A stretch of DNA of 64,000 nucleotides from Oceanobacillus_B kapialis (GCF_042685265.1 NZ_JBHUMX010000013.1); one strand, 5' to 3'; positions 7,754 to 17,153 are shown, numbered from the stretch's first letter. Numbers and translations: made by a program. The notes: generated by a model not told the origin, from the letters alone.

Positions 7754-8518
7754 ATGTCAATGAAACTTCCTTTTTTTAAAACGAAACAAATAGATAATCA
7801 AATAGAACATAAGGAACTAGAGAATATTCCTAACCATGTTGCTATCATTATGGACGGAAATGGCAGATGGGCGAAAAAGCGATCATTGCCACGTATTGCG
7901 GGACATAAAGAAGGCGTAAATGCAGTAATGAAAGTAGTCCGTACAGCAAGTAATTATCAGGTAAAGGCTCTTACCTTGTATGCGTTTTCAACAGAAAATT
8001 GGAAAAGGCCGAAATCGGAAATTGATTTTTTGATGAAACTCCCTAAAGAATTCTTACATATATACCTTCCAGAGTTAATGGAGAAAAATGTACGAATTGA
8101 AACAATTGGAGATTTTGATGCACTTCCAGCGCATACAAAAAAAGCAGTACAGTATGCAAAAGATAAAACAAAGAATAATGATGGATTATTATTAAATTTT
8201 GCTTTAAACTATGGTAGTAGATATGAAATCATGCAGGCTATAAAGCAAATTATGTCGGATATTGATTGCTCTAAAATTACACTTGACTCATTGGATGAGA
8301 AGGCTTTTTCTAGTTACTTATATACAGAAGGTTTAAGTGACCCAGATTTACTCATCCGTACAAGTGGGGAGCAAAGATTAAGTAATTTTCTTTTATGGCA
8401 ATTAGCTTATACAGAGTTTTGGTTTACCGATGTTTTATGGCCGGACTTTGATGAAGCAGTTTTTGTGAAAGCACTGCAAGATTATCAGCAGCGTAAGCGT
8501 CGCTACGGAGGAATTTAG
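7754..8518 (+). CDS. uppS: Undecaprenyl pyrophosphate synthase
   Basis: A 254-residue cis-prenyltransferase that extends farnesyl diphosphate to the C55 carrier lipid for peptidoglycan. The catalytic Asp sits in VAIIMDGNGRWAKKR; LTLYAFSTENWKRP and DLLIRTSGEQRLSNFLLWQ are signature regions. CGGAGGACC precedes the start. It is followed 14 bases later by cdsA. In B. subtilis the isoprenoid gene dxr follows cdsA; it is not found here. Confidence 0.97.
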   Translation: MSMKLPFFKTKQIDNQIEHKELENIPNHVAIIMDGNGRWAKKRSLPRIAGHKEGVNAVMKVVRTASNYQVKALTLYAFSTENWKRPKSEIDFLMKLPKEFLHIYLPELMEKNVRIETIGDFDALPAHTKKAVQYAKDKTKNNDGLLLNFALNYGSRYEIMQAIKQIMSDIDCSKITLDSLDEKAFSSYLYTEGLSDPDLLIRTSGEQRLSNFLLWQLAYTEFWFTDVLWPDFDEAVFVKALQDYQQRKRRYGGI

Positions 8519-8532
8519 GTGATTATAGCATT

Positions 8533-9336
8533 ATGAAACAAAGAATATTAACAGCAATAATAGCACTAATTATCTTTGTACCATTCGTCATATACGGTGG
8601 TCTTCCATTTGAGATATTTGTCTATGTATTGGCAACAATAGGATTAATAGAGCTAATGCGAATGAGGCAGCTGGGTAAGTATTCGATATCGTCAGCATTA
8701 GGTATTCTTTTACTTTGGATGATTATGCTTCCTGAGGAATTTGGATTTATCCCATTGCCGGAATCTTTATATCAGAAATCTGACGTAATCATGCTCGTTG
8801 TGTTGTTATTGTTATCTTACACAGTACTTGTTAAAAACAGATTTACTTTTGACCATGCTGGCTTTATTATACTTTCAACAATATACGTGGGGATGGGCTT
8901 TTCGTTTCTTATTGAAACGAGAAACTTACCTGATGATGGGCTGGCAACAATTGCATATGTGTTTCTCATTATTTGGGCAACAGATACCGGGGCTTATTTT
9001 TTTGGACGAGCATTTGGGAAGAAAAAACTTTGGCCTAAAATCAGCCCAAATAAGACAATTGAAGGGGCTGTAGGTGGAGTGTTACTAGCATGTATAGTAG
9101 CCATCATATTCCATCTATTTAACCCAATTCAACAGCATTCTCTGTTAGCGCTTGTAATGGTAACTGTCTTAGCGTCTATTTTTGGCCAGATTGGCGATCT
9201 TGTAGAGTCAGCATTCAAGCGACATTATGGTGTAAAGGACTCTGGTGATATACTTCCTGGTCATGGGGGAATATTAGACCGTTTTGACAGCATGTTATTT
9301 GTTTTACCAGTCCTACATTTTATAGGCTTTGTGTGA
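8533..9336 (+). CDS. cdsA: Phosphatidate cytidylyltransferase
   Basis: A 267-residue polytopic membrane enzyme making CDP-diacylglycerol from phosphatidate and CTP. About seven or eight hydrophobic segments are seen and the C-terminal signature runs from FGQIGDLVESAFKRHYGVKDSG to LPGHGGILDRFDSML, with the metal-binding Asp residues. The ribosome site AGGTGA is inside the uppS end, about eleven bases from the ATG. Its product feeds pgsA further along the window. Confidence 0.96.
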   Translation: MKQRILTAIIALIIFVPFVIYGGLPFEIFVYVLATIGLIELMRMRQLGKYSISSALGILLLWMIMLPEEFGFIPLPESLYQKSDVIMLVVLLLLSYTVLVKNRFTFDHAGFIILSTIYVGMGFSFLIETRNLPDDGLATIAYVFLIIWATDTGAYFFGRAFGKKKLWPKISPNKTIEGAVGGVLLACIVAIIFHLFNPIQQHSLLALVMVTVLASIFGQIGDLVESAFKRHYGVKDSGDILPGHGGILDRFDSMLFVLPVLHFIGFV

Positions 9337-9390
9337 AGCTAGATATATTTATGGCTCGGACAACGTATACTTAAAAAGTCATGCTTTCAG

Positions 9391-9424
9391 AAATACATGG
9401 CTATCTCCTGATTACCATGTATTT
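9391..9424 (+). other. Hairpin between cdsA and rseP
   Basis: Perfect ten-base inverted repeat AAATACATGG/CCATGTATTT with a 14-base loop in the 114-base gap where dxr lies in B. subtilis. It ends about 26 bases before the rseP start and has no T tract, so a terminator role is unlikely. Confidence 0.5.
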
Positions 9425-9450
9425 ATATCGGTTAAAGGAAGGTGTTTTTA

Positions 9451-10722
9451 TTGACCACAGTTATTGCATTTATCTTCATGTTCGGCCTGCTTGTGTTTAT
9501 ACACGAATGGGGACATCTCATTTTTGCAAAACGTGCAGGTATGTTAGCTCGCGAATTTGCTATCGGTTTCGGGCCGAAAATCTTTGCGTTTACACGTAAC
9601 GAAACGGTTTATACAATTCGATTACTTCCTGTTGGCGGATATGTACGTGTAGCGGGGGAAGATCCAGAGATTATTGAATTAAAGCCAGGCTATCATGTTG
9701 GCTTGGAATTTAATGAAGAAGGAAAAGTTAACCGAATTATCGTAAATAATAAGTCGAAGCACCCTCATGCAAGGGTTGTTGAAATCGAATATGCGGATTT
9801 AGACCACCGTTTAGTCATTGAAGGCTATGAGCCAGATGATCATGATGAGAGACTACGCTTTGAAGTGGATCCAAAAGCGTTCTTTGTAATGGATGAAAGG
9901 GAGACACAAATCGCACCATATGACCGCCAATTTGCTTCTAAAAGTGTTGGAAAACGTGCAATGCAATTATTTGCCGGACCAATGATGAACTTTATCTTGG
10001 CAATGGTAATTTTCTTTATTCTTGGAATTATCCAAGGAGCGCCCGTAGATGAGGCACAAATGGGCACTATTCTTGAGGATAAACCTGCTGCACAAGCTGG
10101 TATACAAGAGAATGATGAAATAATAAGAATTGGTGATACCCCAGTGGCGACATGGGAGGAATTTACGACAATTGTCAGGGGTAATCCTGGTCAGGAATTA
10201 AACGTTGTAGTACAGCGAGACGGGGAACAAGTACCATTGACCGTAACTCCCGACGCTGTTGAGGTAGAAGGCGTAGAAGGACCAGAAACAATTGGACAAA
10301 TTGGCGTACATCAAGCATATGAAAAATCCCTATTTGGTACACTGAAGTATGGGGTTGTACAAACATTTGATACAACTAAGCTAATTTTAACAAATCTTGG
10401 TATGTTAATTACCGGGCAAGTACCAATTGATATGCTTTCCGGGCCTGTAGGTATCTATGATGCTACAGATCAGGTGGTGCAAACCGGATTTATGAACTTT
10501 CTATTGTGGACTGCTATTCTTAGTATAAACTTAGGAATTGTAAACCTTGTCCCACTCCCTGCATTAGATGGGGGAAGATTGTTGTTTGTCGGAATTGAGG
10601 CAGTTCGCGGGAAACCAATTGCACCTGAAAAAGAAGGTATTTTCCACTTTGTTGGCTTTGCATTACTCATGTTACTTATGATTGTAGTGACATGGAACGA
10701 TATCCAGCGATTGTTTTTATAG
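9451..10722 (+). CDS. rasP: Site-2 intramembrane zinc metalloprotease RseP/RasP
   Basis: A 423-residue site-2 protease that cleaves anti-sigma factors, signal peptide remnants and similar substrates inside the membrane. The zinc motif HEWGH is in the first membrane helix, a PDZ domain occupies roughly residues 195-275 and the second metal motif is in NLVPLPALDGGR. I place the start at the TTG at 9451 because AAAGGAAGGTG ends six bases before it; the GTG at 9442 overlaps that site. In B. subtilis dxr precedes and proS follows; both are absent here. Confidence 0.95.
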   Translation: MTTVIAFIFMFGLLVFIHEWGHLIFAKRAGMLAREFAIGFGPKIFAFTRNETVYTIRLLPVGGYVRVAGEDPEIIELKPGYHVGLEFNEEGKVNRIIVNNKSKHPHARVVEIEYADLDHRLVIEGYEPDDHDERLRFEVDPKAFFVMDERETQIAPYDRQFASKSVGKRAMQLFAGPMMNFILAMVIFFILGIIQGAPVDEAQMGTILEDKPAAQAGIQENDEIIRIGDTPVATWEEFTTIVRGNPGQELNVVVQRDGEQVPLTVTPDAVEVEGVEGPETIGQIGVHQAYEKSLFGTLKYGVVQTFDTTKLILTNLGMLITGQVPIDMLSGPVGIYDATDQVVQTGFMNFLLWTAILSINLGIVNLVPLPALDGGRLLFVGIEAVRGKPIAPEKEGIFHFVGFALLMLLMIVVTWNDIQRLFL

Positions 10723-10759
10723 AACATAAAACCTTTAAAATATTGTTTTAAGAATAAGC

Positions 10760-10822
10760 AGAACCCTTGTCTAAAAATTGACAAGGGTTCTCACTGATTT
10801 TACCATGAATTTTTGGTAAAAT
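10760..10822 (+). other. Two adjacent hairpins between rasP and polC
   Basis: First, a perfect 12-base stem AGAACCCTTGTC/GACAAGGGTTCT (10760-10791); second, a nine-base stem ATTTTACCA/TGGTAAAAT (about 10797-10822). The first has no T run directly after it but could still end the rasP transcript. They lie where proS is found in B. subtilis. Confidence 0.55.
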
Positions 10823-10870
10823 AAGTTCAGTAGACTAATGTAAGGCACAGCTGTAACAGGGGGATTAACG

Positions 10871-13800
10871 ATGGACATAACTAAAAAGGAAAAAATGCGT
10901 TTACTGTTGGAACAGCTGCAAATAGCTGGAGAAGATACAGAAGCATTCTTTAAGGAAAGCTATCTGGATAAACTCGAAATATACAAAAAAACCAAGACAT
11001 GGCATTTTCATATAGTCGTAGAACGTGTTTTGCCACTACAGGTGTATCAATTGTTGGCTGGCAGATTAAACAATGCCTTTGAGCATGTTGCGGCAACCGA
11101 ATTAACGGTTTTAACGGCGGACAATAACTGTGATGAAGAAACGATTGTTGGCTATTGGAAGTTATTTGTAGGGACAAAAACAAATTTATCACCTGCATAT
11201 AAAGATTTGATACATGAACAAATCCCGCAAGTTAACCATAACAAGATTATGTTAACTGTAAGGAATGAAGCAGAAGGTTCTGCATTAAAAAAGCGTCTTG
11301 ATGAAGAATTTAAACAATTTTGTACGAAAGCAGGTCTTCGGTATTATCCAATTGAAACCGAAGTGAAGGCCGAAGAGGAAGCGTTGCAGAAGTTTAAAGA
11401 GCAAAAAGCCTTAGAGGACCAGCAGCTTGTCTTAAAAACTGTTCAGGACAAAGAAAAAAGAGATAGTCAAAAAATACAACAGGACAACCGTCCTTTAACA
11501 TTAGGGTATAAAATACAAGATGAACCAATACAGATGCAGGAAATTCAAGATGAAGAAAGACGTGTCACCGTTCAGGGGTATATCTTTGATGTTGACATTC
11601 GTAAACTACGCTCTGGCAGAAGTTTATTAATTATTAAAGCAACGGACTATTCAGATTCACTTCAAATTAAAATGTTTTCTAAAGGCGACGAGGATGCAGA
11701 AAAATTTGAAGCTGTGCAAAAAGGCATGTGGGTTAAAGCACGTGGAAGCATCCAAACCGATATGTACAGCAATGAACTAGCAATGATGGCCAATGATATC
11801 CATGAGATAAAAGTGGAAACACGAATGGATGAAGCTCCTGATGATAAAAGAAGAGTAGAGCTTCATGCTCACACTACCATGAGCCAAATGGACGCCGTTG
11901 TATCCCCAGGGAATTTGATTGCTCAAGCAGCAAAATGGGGACATAAAGCTGTAGCGATTACCGACCATGCTGGAGTTCAAGGATTTCCAGATGCACATGC
12001 AGCTGGTCAGAAGCATGGAATAAAAGTGTTATACGGTGTGGAAGCCAACCTAGTGGATGATGGCGTTCCGATAGCTTACAACGAGCAGAATATTTCACTT
12101 GCAGATGCAACCTACATCGTTTTTGACGTAGAAACAACTGGTTTATCAGCAGTTTATGATACGATTATTGAGCTTGCAGCAGTTAAGGTAAAGAACGGTG
12201 AAATTATTGATCGGTTTGAATCTTTTGCAAATCCTCACCATCCTTTATCTCAAACGACCACAGATCTAACAGGTATTACCGATGACATGGTCAGGGATGC
12301 ACCTGAAGTATCAACTGTTTTACGTGATTTTCATAAATGGATGGGGAATGACATTCTCGTTGCTCATAACGCAAGCTTTGATATGGGCTTCTTAAACCAA
12401 GGTTTCCAAAAAATTGACTATCCAAAGGCAGAAAATGCCGTAATGGATACCCTAGAGCTTGCTAGGTTTTTATTCCCTGAGTTAAAAAATCACCGATTAA
12501 ATACACTATGTAAGCACCTTGATATTGAATTAACGCAGCATCACCGTGCAATTTATGATGCTGAAGCAACAGGCTATTTATTATGGAAGCTTGTTCAAAA
12601 GCTATTAGAAAAAGAGATCGCGAACCATCTTGATCTAAATAACCATATGGGTGAAGGGAATGCTTATCAGCGTTCACGGCCTTTTCACTGCACAATTATG
12701 GCTCAAACAGAAGAAGGATTAAAAAATATATACAAACTTGTCTCCCATGCACATATTGATTATTTTTATAGAGTTCCCCGTATACCAAGGTCCCTCTTGA
12801 AGAAATATCGAGCAGGCCTGCTAGTGGGCTCAGCTTGTGATAAAGGAGAAATTTTTGAGACAATGATGCAAAAATCTGCTGAAGAGGCAGAGAATGTAGC
12901 AGAATTTTATGATTATATTGAAGTACAACCGCCTGCAAATTATGTGCATTTAATAGAAAAAGACCTAGTACAAAACGAAGCACAAATACTAGATATTATT
13001 AAAAAAATTGTAGAAATGGGAGACAGGCTTGGGAAAACGGTTGTTGCGACAGGAAATGTTCACTATTTAGATGATCATGATAAAGTGTATCGTCAAATAT
13101 TAATTGCATCCCAGGCAGGTAATCCGTTAAATCGCCAGACGCTTCCAGATACACCTTTTCGGACAACCGCAGAGATGTTAGAAGCATTTCACTTTCTTGG
13201 TGAGGAGAAGGCAAATGAAATTGTGGTAGAAAATACGTTAAAATTTGCCGATGAAATAGAAGAGATTTCACCCGTGAAAGATGGCCTTTTTACACCTACT
13301 ATTGAAGGTGCCGACCAGGAAATGCGTGATTTATGCTACAGTAGGGCTAAGAAAATTTATGGCGAACCAGTACCGAAAATTGTTACCGATCGTTTAGAAA
13401 AAGAATTGGAAAGTATTATCGGTCACGGTTTTGCTGTTATTTATCTTATCTCTCATAAACTGGTTAAAAAGTCTTTAGATGACGGTTATCTTGTAGGCTC
13501 GCGTGGGTCAGTAGGATCTTCCTTTGTTGCTACGATGACCGAGATTACAGAAGTGAATCCACTTCCACCTCATTATGTTTGCCTGGAATGTCACCATAAT
13601 GAATTTATTACGGATGGATCAGTTGGTAGTGGATTTGACCTGCCTGATAAAAACTGTCCGCATTGCGACAGAGAACTTACAAAAGATGGCCAAGATATTC
13701 CGTTTGAAACATTCCTTGGTTTTAAAGGGGACAAGGTTCCTGATATTGACTTAAACTTCTCTGGAGCTTACCAACCACAAGCGCATAACTACACAAAAGA

Positions 13801-15160
13801 ACTTTTCGGTGTGGATAATGTGTACCGAGCAGGAACGATTGGTACGATTGCCGAGAAAACAGCGTACGGTTATGTGAAAGGATATGCTTCAGATAAGCAG
13901 CTTGTCTATAAGAATGCTGAAGTAGATAGATTGGTTCAAGGCTGTACAGGTGTCAAACGGACAACTGGTCAGCATCCAGGCGGTATTATTGTAGTACCTG
14001 AAGATAAGGAAATATTTGACTTTACACCAATTCAATTTCCAGCAGACGATCGTAAGAGTGAGTGGAGGACCACCCATTTCGACTTCCATTCTATACACGA
14101 TAATTTGCTTAAGCTTGATATTCTGGGACACGATGATCCGACCGTTATCCGAATGCTTCAAGATCTCAGCGGCATTGATCCAAAAACCATTCCTACAGAT
14201 GATGAAGAGGTTATGAAAATATTCTCTGGAACAGAATCGTTAGGGGTTACTCCTGAACAAATCTACTGCAAAACAGGAACGTTGGGCGTCCCTGAGTTCG
14301 GTACGAAGTTTGTTAGACAAATGCTTGAGGATACAAAACCAAGCACCTTTGCTGAACTTGTTATTATTTCAGGTCTCTCTCACGGAACCGATGTCTGGCT
14401 TGGTAACGCCCAGGAACTGATTAATGACGGTATTTGTGAGTTACCTGACGTTATTGGATGTCGCGACGATATTATGGTTTATTTAATGCATAAAGGCCTT
14501 GAGGCTTCTCTGGCGTTTAAAATTATGGAGTTTGTACGAAAAGGAAAGGGACTCCAGGATGAATGGATTACGGAAATGAAAAAGCATGGTGTGCCTGATT
14601 GGTACATTGAATCATGTAAAAAGATAAAATATATGTTCCCTAAGGCTCACGCAGCAGCCTACGTGTTAATGGCTGTTCGAATTGCCTGGTTCAAAGTACA
14701 TCATCCAATTTTCTTTTATGCGGCTTACTTTACGGTAAGGGCCGATGACTTTGAATTGGATACCATGATAAAAGGTCCAACTGCTATTAAGCAACGGATT
14801 GATTCCATAACAGCAAAAGGAAATGAAGCACCTCCTAAAGAGAAAAGTTTATTAACCGTATTGGAGCTTTCACTAGAAATGTGTGAGCGTGGCTTCCACT
14901 TTAAAAAGGTAGACTTATATAAATCTAGTGCCACGGAATTTATTGTGGATGGAGATGCTTTATTACCGCCATTTAACGCGGTAGATGGATTAGGTACTAA
15001 CGCTGCCCTTAATATTGTTAAAGCGAGAGAAGAAGGAGAATTCCTTTCAAAAGAAGATCTACGAGAGAGAAGTAAAATATCTAAAACTGTTTTAGAATAC
15101 TTGGATAATCATGGTTGTCTAGATGGTATGGCAGAAAAAAATCAGTTATCCCTTTTTTAA
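10871..15160 (+). CDS. polC: DNA polymerase III alpha subunit, Gram-positive PolC type
   Basis: A 1429-residue replicative polymerase with built-in proofreading. Order of domains: N-terminal region, OB fold (about residues 235-320), PHP domain starting at HAHTTMSQMD (about 331), inserted 3'-5' exonuclease with FDVETTG near 418 and HRAIYDAEAT near 556, PHP remainder, zinc module CPHCDREL near 935, and the polymerase palm with VPDIDLNFSG near 957 carrying catalytic Asp residues, then fingers (MFPKAHAAAYV). Length is normal. It stands alone between a hairpin pair and a strong terminator, so it is probably monocistronic here. Confidence 0.98.
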   Translation: MDITKKEKMRLLLEQLQIAGEDTEAFFKESYLDKLEIYKKTKTWHFHIVVERVLPLQVYQLLAGRLNNAFEHVAATELTVLTADNNCDEETIVGYWKLFVGTKTNLSPAYKDLIHEQIPQVNHNKIMLTVRNEAEGSALKKRLDEEFKQFCTKAGLRYYPIETEVKAEEEALQKFKEQKALEDQQLVLKTVQDKEKRDSQKIQQDNRPLTLGYKIQDEPIQMQEIQDEERRVTVQGYIFDVDIRKLRSGRSLLIIKATDYSDSLQIKMFSKGDEDAEKFEAVQKGMWVKARGSIQTDMYSNELAMMANDIHEIKVETRMDEAPDDKRRVELHAHTTMSQMDAVVSPGNLIAQAAKWGHKAVAITDHAGVQGFPDAHAAGQKHGIKVLYGVEANLVDDGVPIAYNEQNISLADATYIVFDVETTGLSAVYDTIIELAAVKVKNGEIIDRFESFANPHHPLSQTTTDLTGITDDMVRDAPEVSTVLRDFHKWMGNDILVAHNASFDMGFLNQGFQKIDYPKAENAVMDTLELARFLFPELKNHRLNTLCKHLDIELTQHHRAIYDAEATGYLLWKLVQKLLEKEIANHLDLNNHMGEGNAYQRSRPFHCTIMAQTEEGLKNIYKLVSHAHIDYFYRVPRIPRSLLKKYRAGLLVGSACDKGEIFETMMQKSAEEAENVAEFYDYIEVQPPANYVHLIEKDLVQNEAQILDIIKKIVEMGDRLGKTVVATGNVHYLDDHDKVYRQILIASQAGNPLNRQTLPDTPFRTTAEMLEAFHFLGEEKANEIVVENTLKFADEIEEISPVKDGLFTPTIEGADQEMRDLCYSRAKKIYGEPVPKIVTDRLEKELESIIGHGFAVIYLISHKLVKKSLDDGYLVGSRGSVGSSFVATMTEITEVNPLPPHYVCLECHHNEFITDGSVGSGFDLPDKNCPHCDRELTKDGQDIPFETFLGFKGDKVPDIDLNFSGAYQPQAHNYTKELFGVDNVYRAGTIGTIAEKTAYGYVKGYASDKQLVYKNAEVDRLVQGCTGVKRTTGQHPGGIIVVPEDKEIFDFTPIQFPADDRKSEWRTTHFDFHSIHDNLLKLDILGHDDPTVIRMLQDLSGIDPKTIPTDDEEVMKIFSGTESLGVTPEQIYCKTGTLGVPEFGTKFVRQMLEDTKPSTFAELVIISGLSHGTDVWLGNAQELINDGICELPDVIGCRDDIMVYLMHKGLEASLAFKIMEFVRKGKGLQDEWITEMKKHGVPDWYIESCKKIKYMFPKAHAAAYVLMAVRIAWFKVHHPIFFYAAYFTVRADDFELDTMIKGPTAIKQRIDSITAKGNEAPPKEKSLLTVLELSLEMCERGFHFKKVDLYKSSATEFIVDGDALLPPFNAVDGLGTNAALNIVKAREEGEFLSKEDLRERSKISKTVLEYLDNHGCLDGMAEKNQLSLF

Positions 15161-15300
15161 TTGAAATCTTCAGCAGAAGGTTTCAGGGGAACGCTTGAAC
15201 AACAACCTATAAGTCGTTCACATTAAAAACGCACGATAAGGGTACTTTTACCAATTCTAAAAAATGATCGCAAATGTTTCATTAATTAAATAATCGGGTA

Positions 15301-15333
15301 AACGGATAGGTGCTTGCCTATCCGTTTTTTTTT
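15301..15333 (+). terminator. Terminator after polC
   Basis: Perfect ten-base stem AACGGATAGG/CCTATCCGTT with a six-base loop and nine T. It lies about 140 bases past the polC stop. Confidence 0.92.
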
Positions 15334-15412
15334 AACTATATTATTAAAAAAGATTAAAATTACATCGTTACAATCTTCCATTTATTACCTGTCTGCATAG
15401 TCTGGTTATTTT

Positions 15413-15440
15413 TTGTACTGGCTACATATTATGTTATAAT
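15413..15440 (+). promoter_or_regulatory. Sigma-A promoter of the RsbR-like gene
   Basis: TTGTAC, 16 bases, TATAAT. The -10 hexamer is perfect. No sigma-B promoter pattern is seen. The start codon is about 70 bases downstream. Confidence 0.6.
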
Positions 15441-15508
15441 CAGTGCAGAATATTCAATGAATTCCATTTAACGTACTACAGAATACTCAAAAGGAGATGC
15501 AATCGGAT

Positions 15509-16363
15509 ATGAGTTACATATTTAATGATAAAGCTAAGGTTGAAAATTTTATAATTGATAATAGAAAAGAACTTGAAGCGCTGTTACTTCATGAAGCATC
15601 AATAGATGAAGAAAAATTAGAGGAGATCAAGTTGATTGGTGGGATTAACTTAGTAGAAAATGCGTATCATCTCATCCTTATGATCGTGAATAATAAAGAA
15701 CAAGAGGTAATTCAATTTGCTCAAAAGGAAGGTGTGGCATGGGCGAAAACATCCCTAACACTCTCCTTCAAATTAGAATGGGTGAAGACTATCAGAAAAG
15801 CATTTTGGAGCTTTTTGTACGAATTTGAAAAAGTACACGAAATGCCTCCAATAAATGAAAATTCCTATGAAATGGTTATCAAAATAAATAAATTAATTGA
15901 TGAGTTTTTCCAAGGCTTTTTCATCTCTTACTCAGATTACAAAGAAGAATTATTAGAAAAACAACGAAAACTCGTGGAAAACTTGTCTGTGCCTATTATT
16001 CCAATCACCAACAAAACGAGCATCTTACCACTAATAGGCACAATAGATTCGTATCGAGCAGGAATTATTGAAGAGAAAGTTTTATTAGAAATCGGAAAGC
16101 ATAAAGTAGAAAAGTTACTATTAGACCTATCAGGTATTGCGGAGATGGATCAAGAAGCAATTCATCATTTTCTAAAATTATTAGATGGTGTTTCGATGAT
16201 GGGTTGTCAAACTATTATAACTGGTTTACGTCCGGATATCGTTCGAGAGATTGTAGCATATGATGTTTCATTTGGTGAAAAAGTGAAGACAACAGGAAGT
16301 CTCCAGCAGGCACTGGGCTTGTTTGCGAAGCAGGATAATCCCACTGGCAGTCTTTTGGTTTAA
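15509..16363 (+). CDS. RsbR-like stressosome-type protein with STAS domain
   Basis: A 284-residue protein with an N-terminal helical sensor-like region (residues 1-155) and a C-terminal STAS domain (about 165-275), the RsbR family layout. RsbR proteins with RsbS form the stressosome that controls sigma B. In RsbRA the STAS domain is phosphorylated by RsbT at Thr171 and Thr205; by my alignment these positions are Gln (in EMDQEAIHH) and Arg (in RPDIVREIV) here. No rsbS, rsbT or rsbU is nearby. An AAAGGAG ribosome site favours the ATG at 15509 over 15497. B. subtilis has no gene here between polC and rimP, so this is an insertion with its own promoter and an independent signalling role is likely. 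Confidence 0.82.
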   Translation: MSYIFNDKAKVENFIIDNRKELEALLLHEASIDEEKLEEIKLIGGINLVENAYHLILMIVNNKEQEVIQFAQKEGVAWAKTSLTLSFKLEWVKTIRKAFWSFLYEFEKVHEMPPINENSYEMVIKINKLIDEFFQGFFISYSDYKEELLEKQRKLVENLSVPIIPITNKTSILPLIGTIDSYRAGIIEEKVLLEIGKHKVEKLLLDLSGIAEMDQEAIHHFLKLLDGVSMMGCQTIITGLRPDIVREIVAYDVSFGEKVKTTGSLQQALGLFAKQDNPTGSLLV

Positions 16364-16667
16364 CAGCAGGTTATAAAGGCTATACTATAGAAGTGCCCAC
16401 CATCTTGCATGTCAATGCCCTTTATGATATACTATTATTTGGTAAGTAATGATACGAACGGTTAAAAGAGTGGGTATATGCCCACTCTTTCTTCATACTT
16501 CTTTTCAACTTCGCGTAACCACCCCCTTGCCACAGCAATTTAGGCAGGGGTTTTCTATTGATTTACGATATGTTCAAATGAAAAGTAGTATGATGGTTCA
16601 TACTATCAGAAAGACAGCGATTAGAAGCTAAAGAGGCAGCAAACAACTGAATAAAGGAGGATGAAAA
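16364..16667 (+). other. Gene-free stretch upstream of rimP
   Basis: About 300 bases without a gene. It holds the two-hairpin rimP leader (16465-16554). A TATACT at about 16430, in TTTATGATATACTATT, is a plausible -10 for the rimP operon but I see no good -35. The last 110 bases are featureless apart from the AAAGGAGG ribosome site. Confidence 0.5.
16465..16554 (+). ncRNA. Probable rimP leader RNA
   Basis: Two consecutive stem-loops in front of the rimP-nusA-infB operon: a perfect ten-base stem AAAGAGTGGG/CCCACTCTTT (16465-16490) and a second, CCCCTTGCC/GGCAGGGG with one bulge, followed by TTTT (16517-16554). A conserved attenuator-like rimP leader at this place in Firmicutes is established; assignment here rests on position and form, not on a covariance search. 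Confidence 0.6.
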
Positions 16668-17138
16668 TTGAGTTCTCAAGTAATAAAAACAACAGAGGAA
16701 TTGTTGCGGCCAATCCTGGAACCTAAAGACCTAGAACTTGTAGATGTGGAATATGTGAAAGAAGGAAAAAACTGGTTTCTCCGCGTTTATATTGACAAAC
16801 CAGGTGGAGTAGATATCACGGAATGTGGTGTGGTTTCCGAAGAATTAAGTGAGAAATTAGATAGTACAGACCCGATCAAAGAAGCATACTTTTTAGAAGT
16901 TTCTTCCCCGGGTGTGGAGCGGCCATTAAAAACACAAGAAGACTTTATGAACAATATTGATAAAAATATCTTTGTCAAACTTTATGAGCCTATTGAAGGT
17001 GAAAAGGAATATGAAGGTATTCTAAAAAGCTTTGATAATGATCTGTTAACAATAGAGTACAAAGTGAAAACAAGAAAAAAACAAGTAGAACTACCATATG
17101 ACAAAATAGCAAAAGCACGTCTTGCTGTAATGTTTTAA
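16668..17138 (+). CDS. rimP: Ribosome maturation factor RimP
   Basis: A 156-residue RimP (YlxS), needed for 30S maturation. The N-terminal LELVDVEYVKEG, the FLRVYIDKPGGVDITECGVVS strand-helix and YFLEVSSPGVERPL are family signatures, followed by an Sm-like C-terminal domain. The start is a TTG eight bases after AAAGGAGG; the ATG at 16661 is in another frame. First gene of the rimP-nusA-ylxR-ylxQ-infB-ylxP operon. Confidence 0.96.
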   Translation: MSSQVIKTTEELLRPILEPKDLELVDVEYVKEGKNWFLRVYIDKPGGVDITECGVVSEELSEKLDSTDPIKEAYFLEVSSPGVERPLKTQEDFMNNIDKNIFVKLYEPIEGEKEYEGILKSFDNDLLTIEYKVKTRKKQVELPYDKIAKARLAVMF

Positions 17139-17153
17139 AAGGGGGAAAAGAAC

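Larger units (their letters stand above)
15161..15508 (+). other. Gene-free stretch between polC and the RsbR-like gene
   Basis: About 350 bases without a gene; it holds the polC terminator at 15301-15333 and a sigma-A-like promoter at 15413-15440. The first 140 bases show nothing recognisable. Confidence 0.6.

Noticed and set aside
9381..9599. 72-codon + strand frame across the cdsA-rasP gap
   Set aside because: It overlaps the start of rasP in another frame, has no ribosome site and no recognisable motif.
12462..13271. Several minus-strand frames of 77-95 codons inside polC
   Set aside because: Shadow frames opposite a strongly coding gene, without ribosome sites or motifs.
15497..15508. 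Upstream ATG of the RsbR-like gene
   Set aside because: It overlaps the AAAGGAGATG ribosome site; the second ATG at 15509 is better placed.
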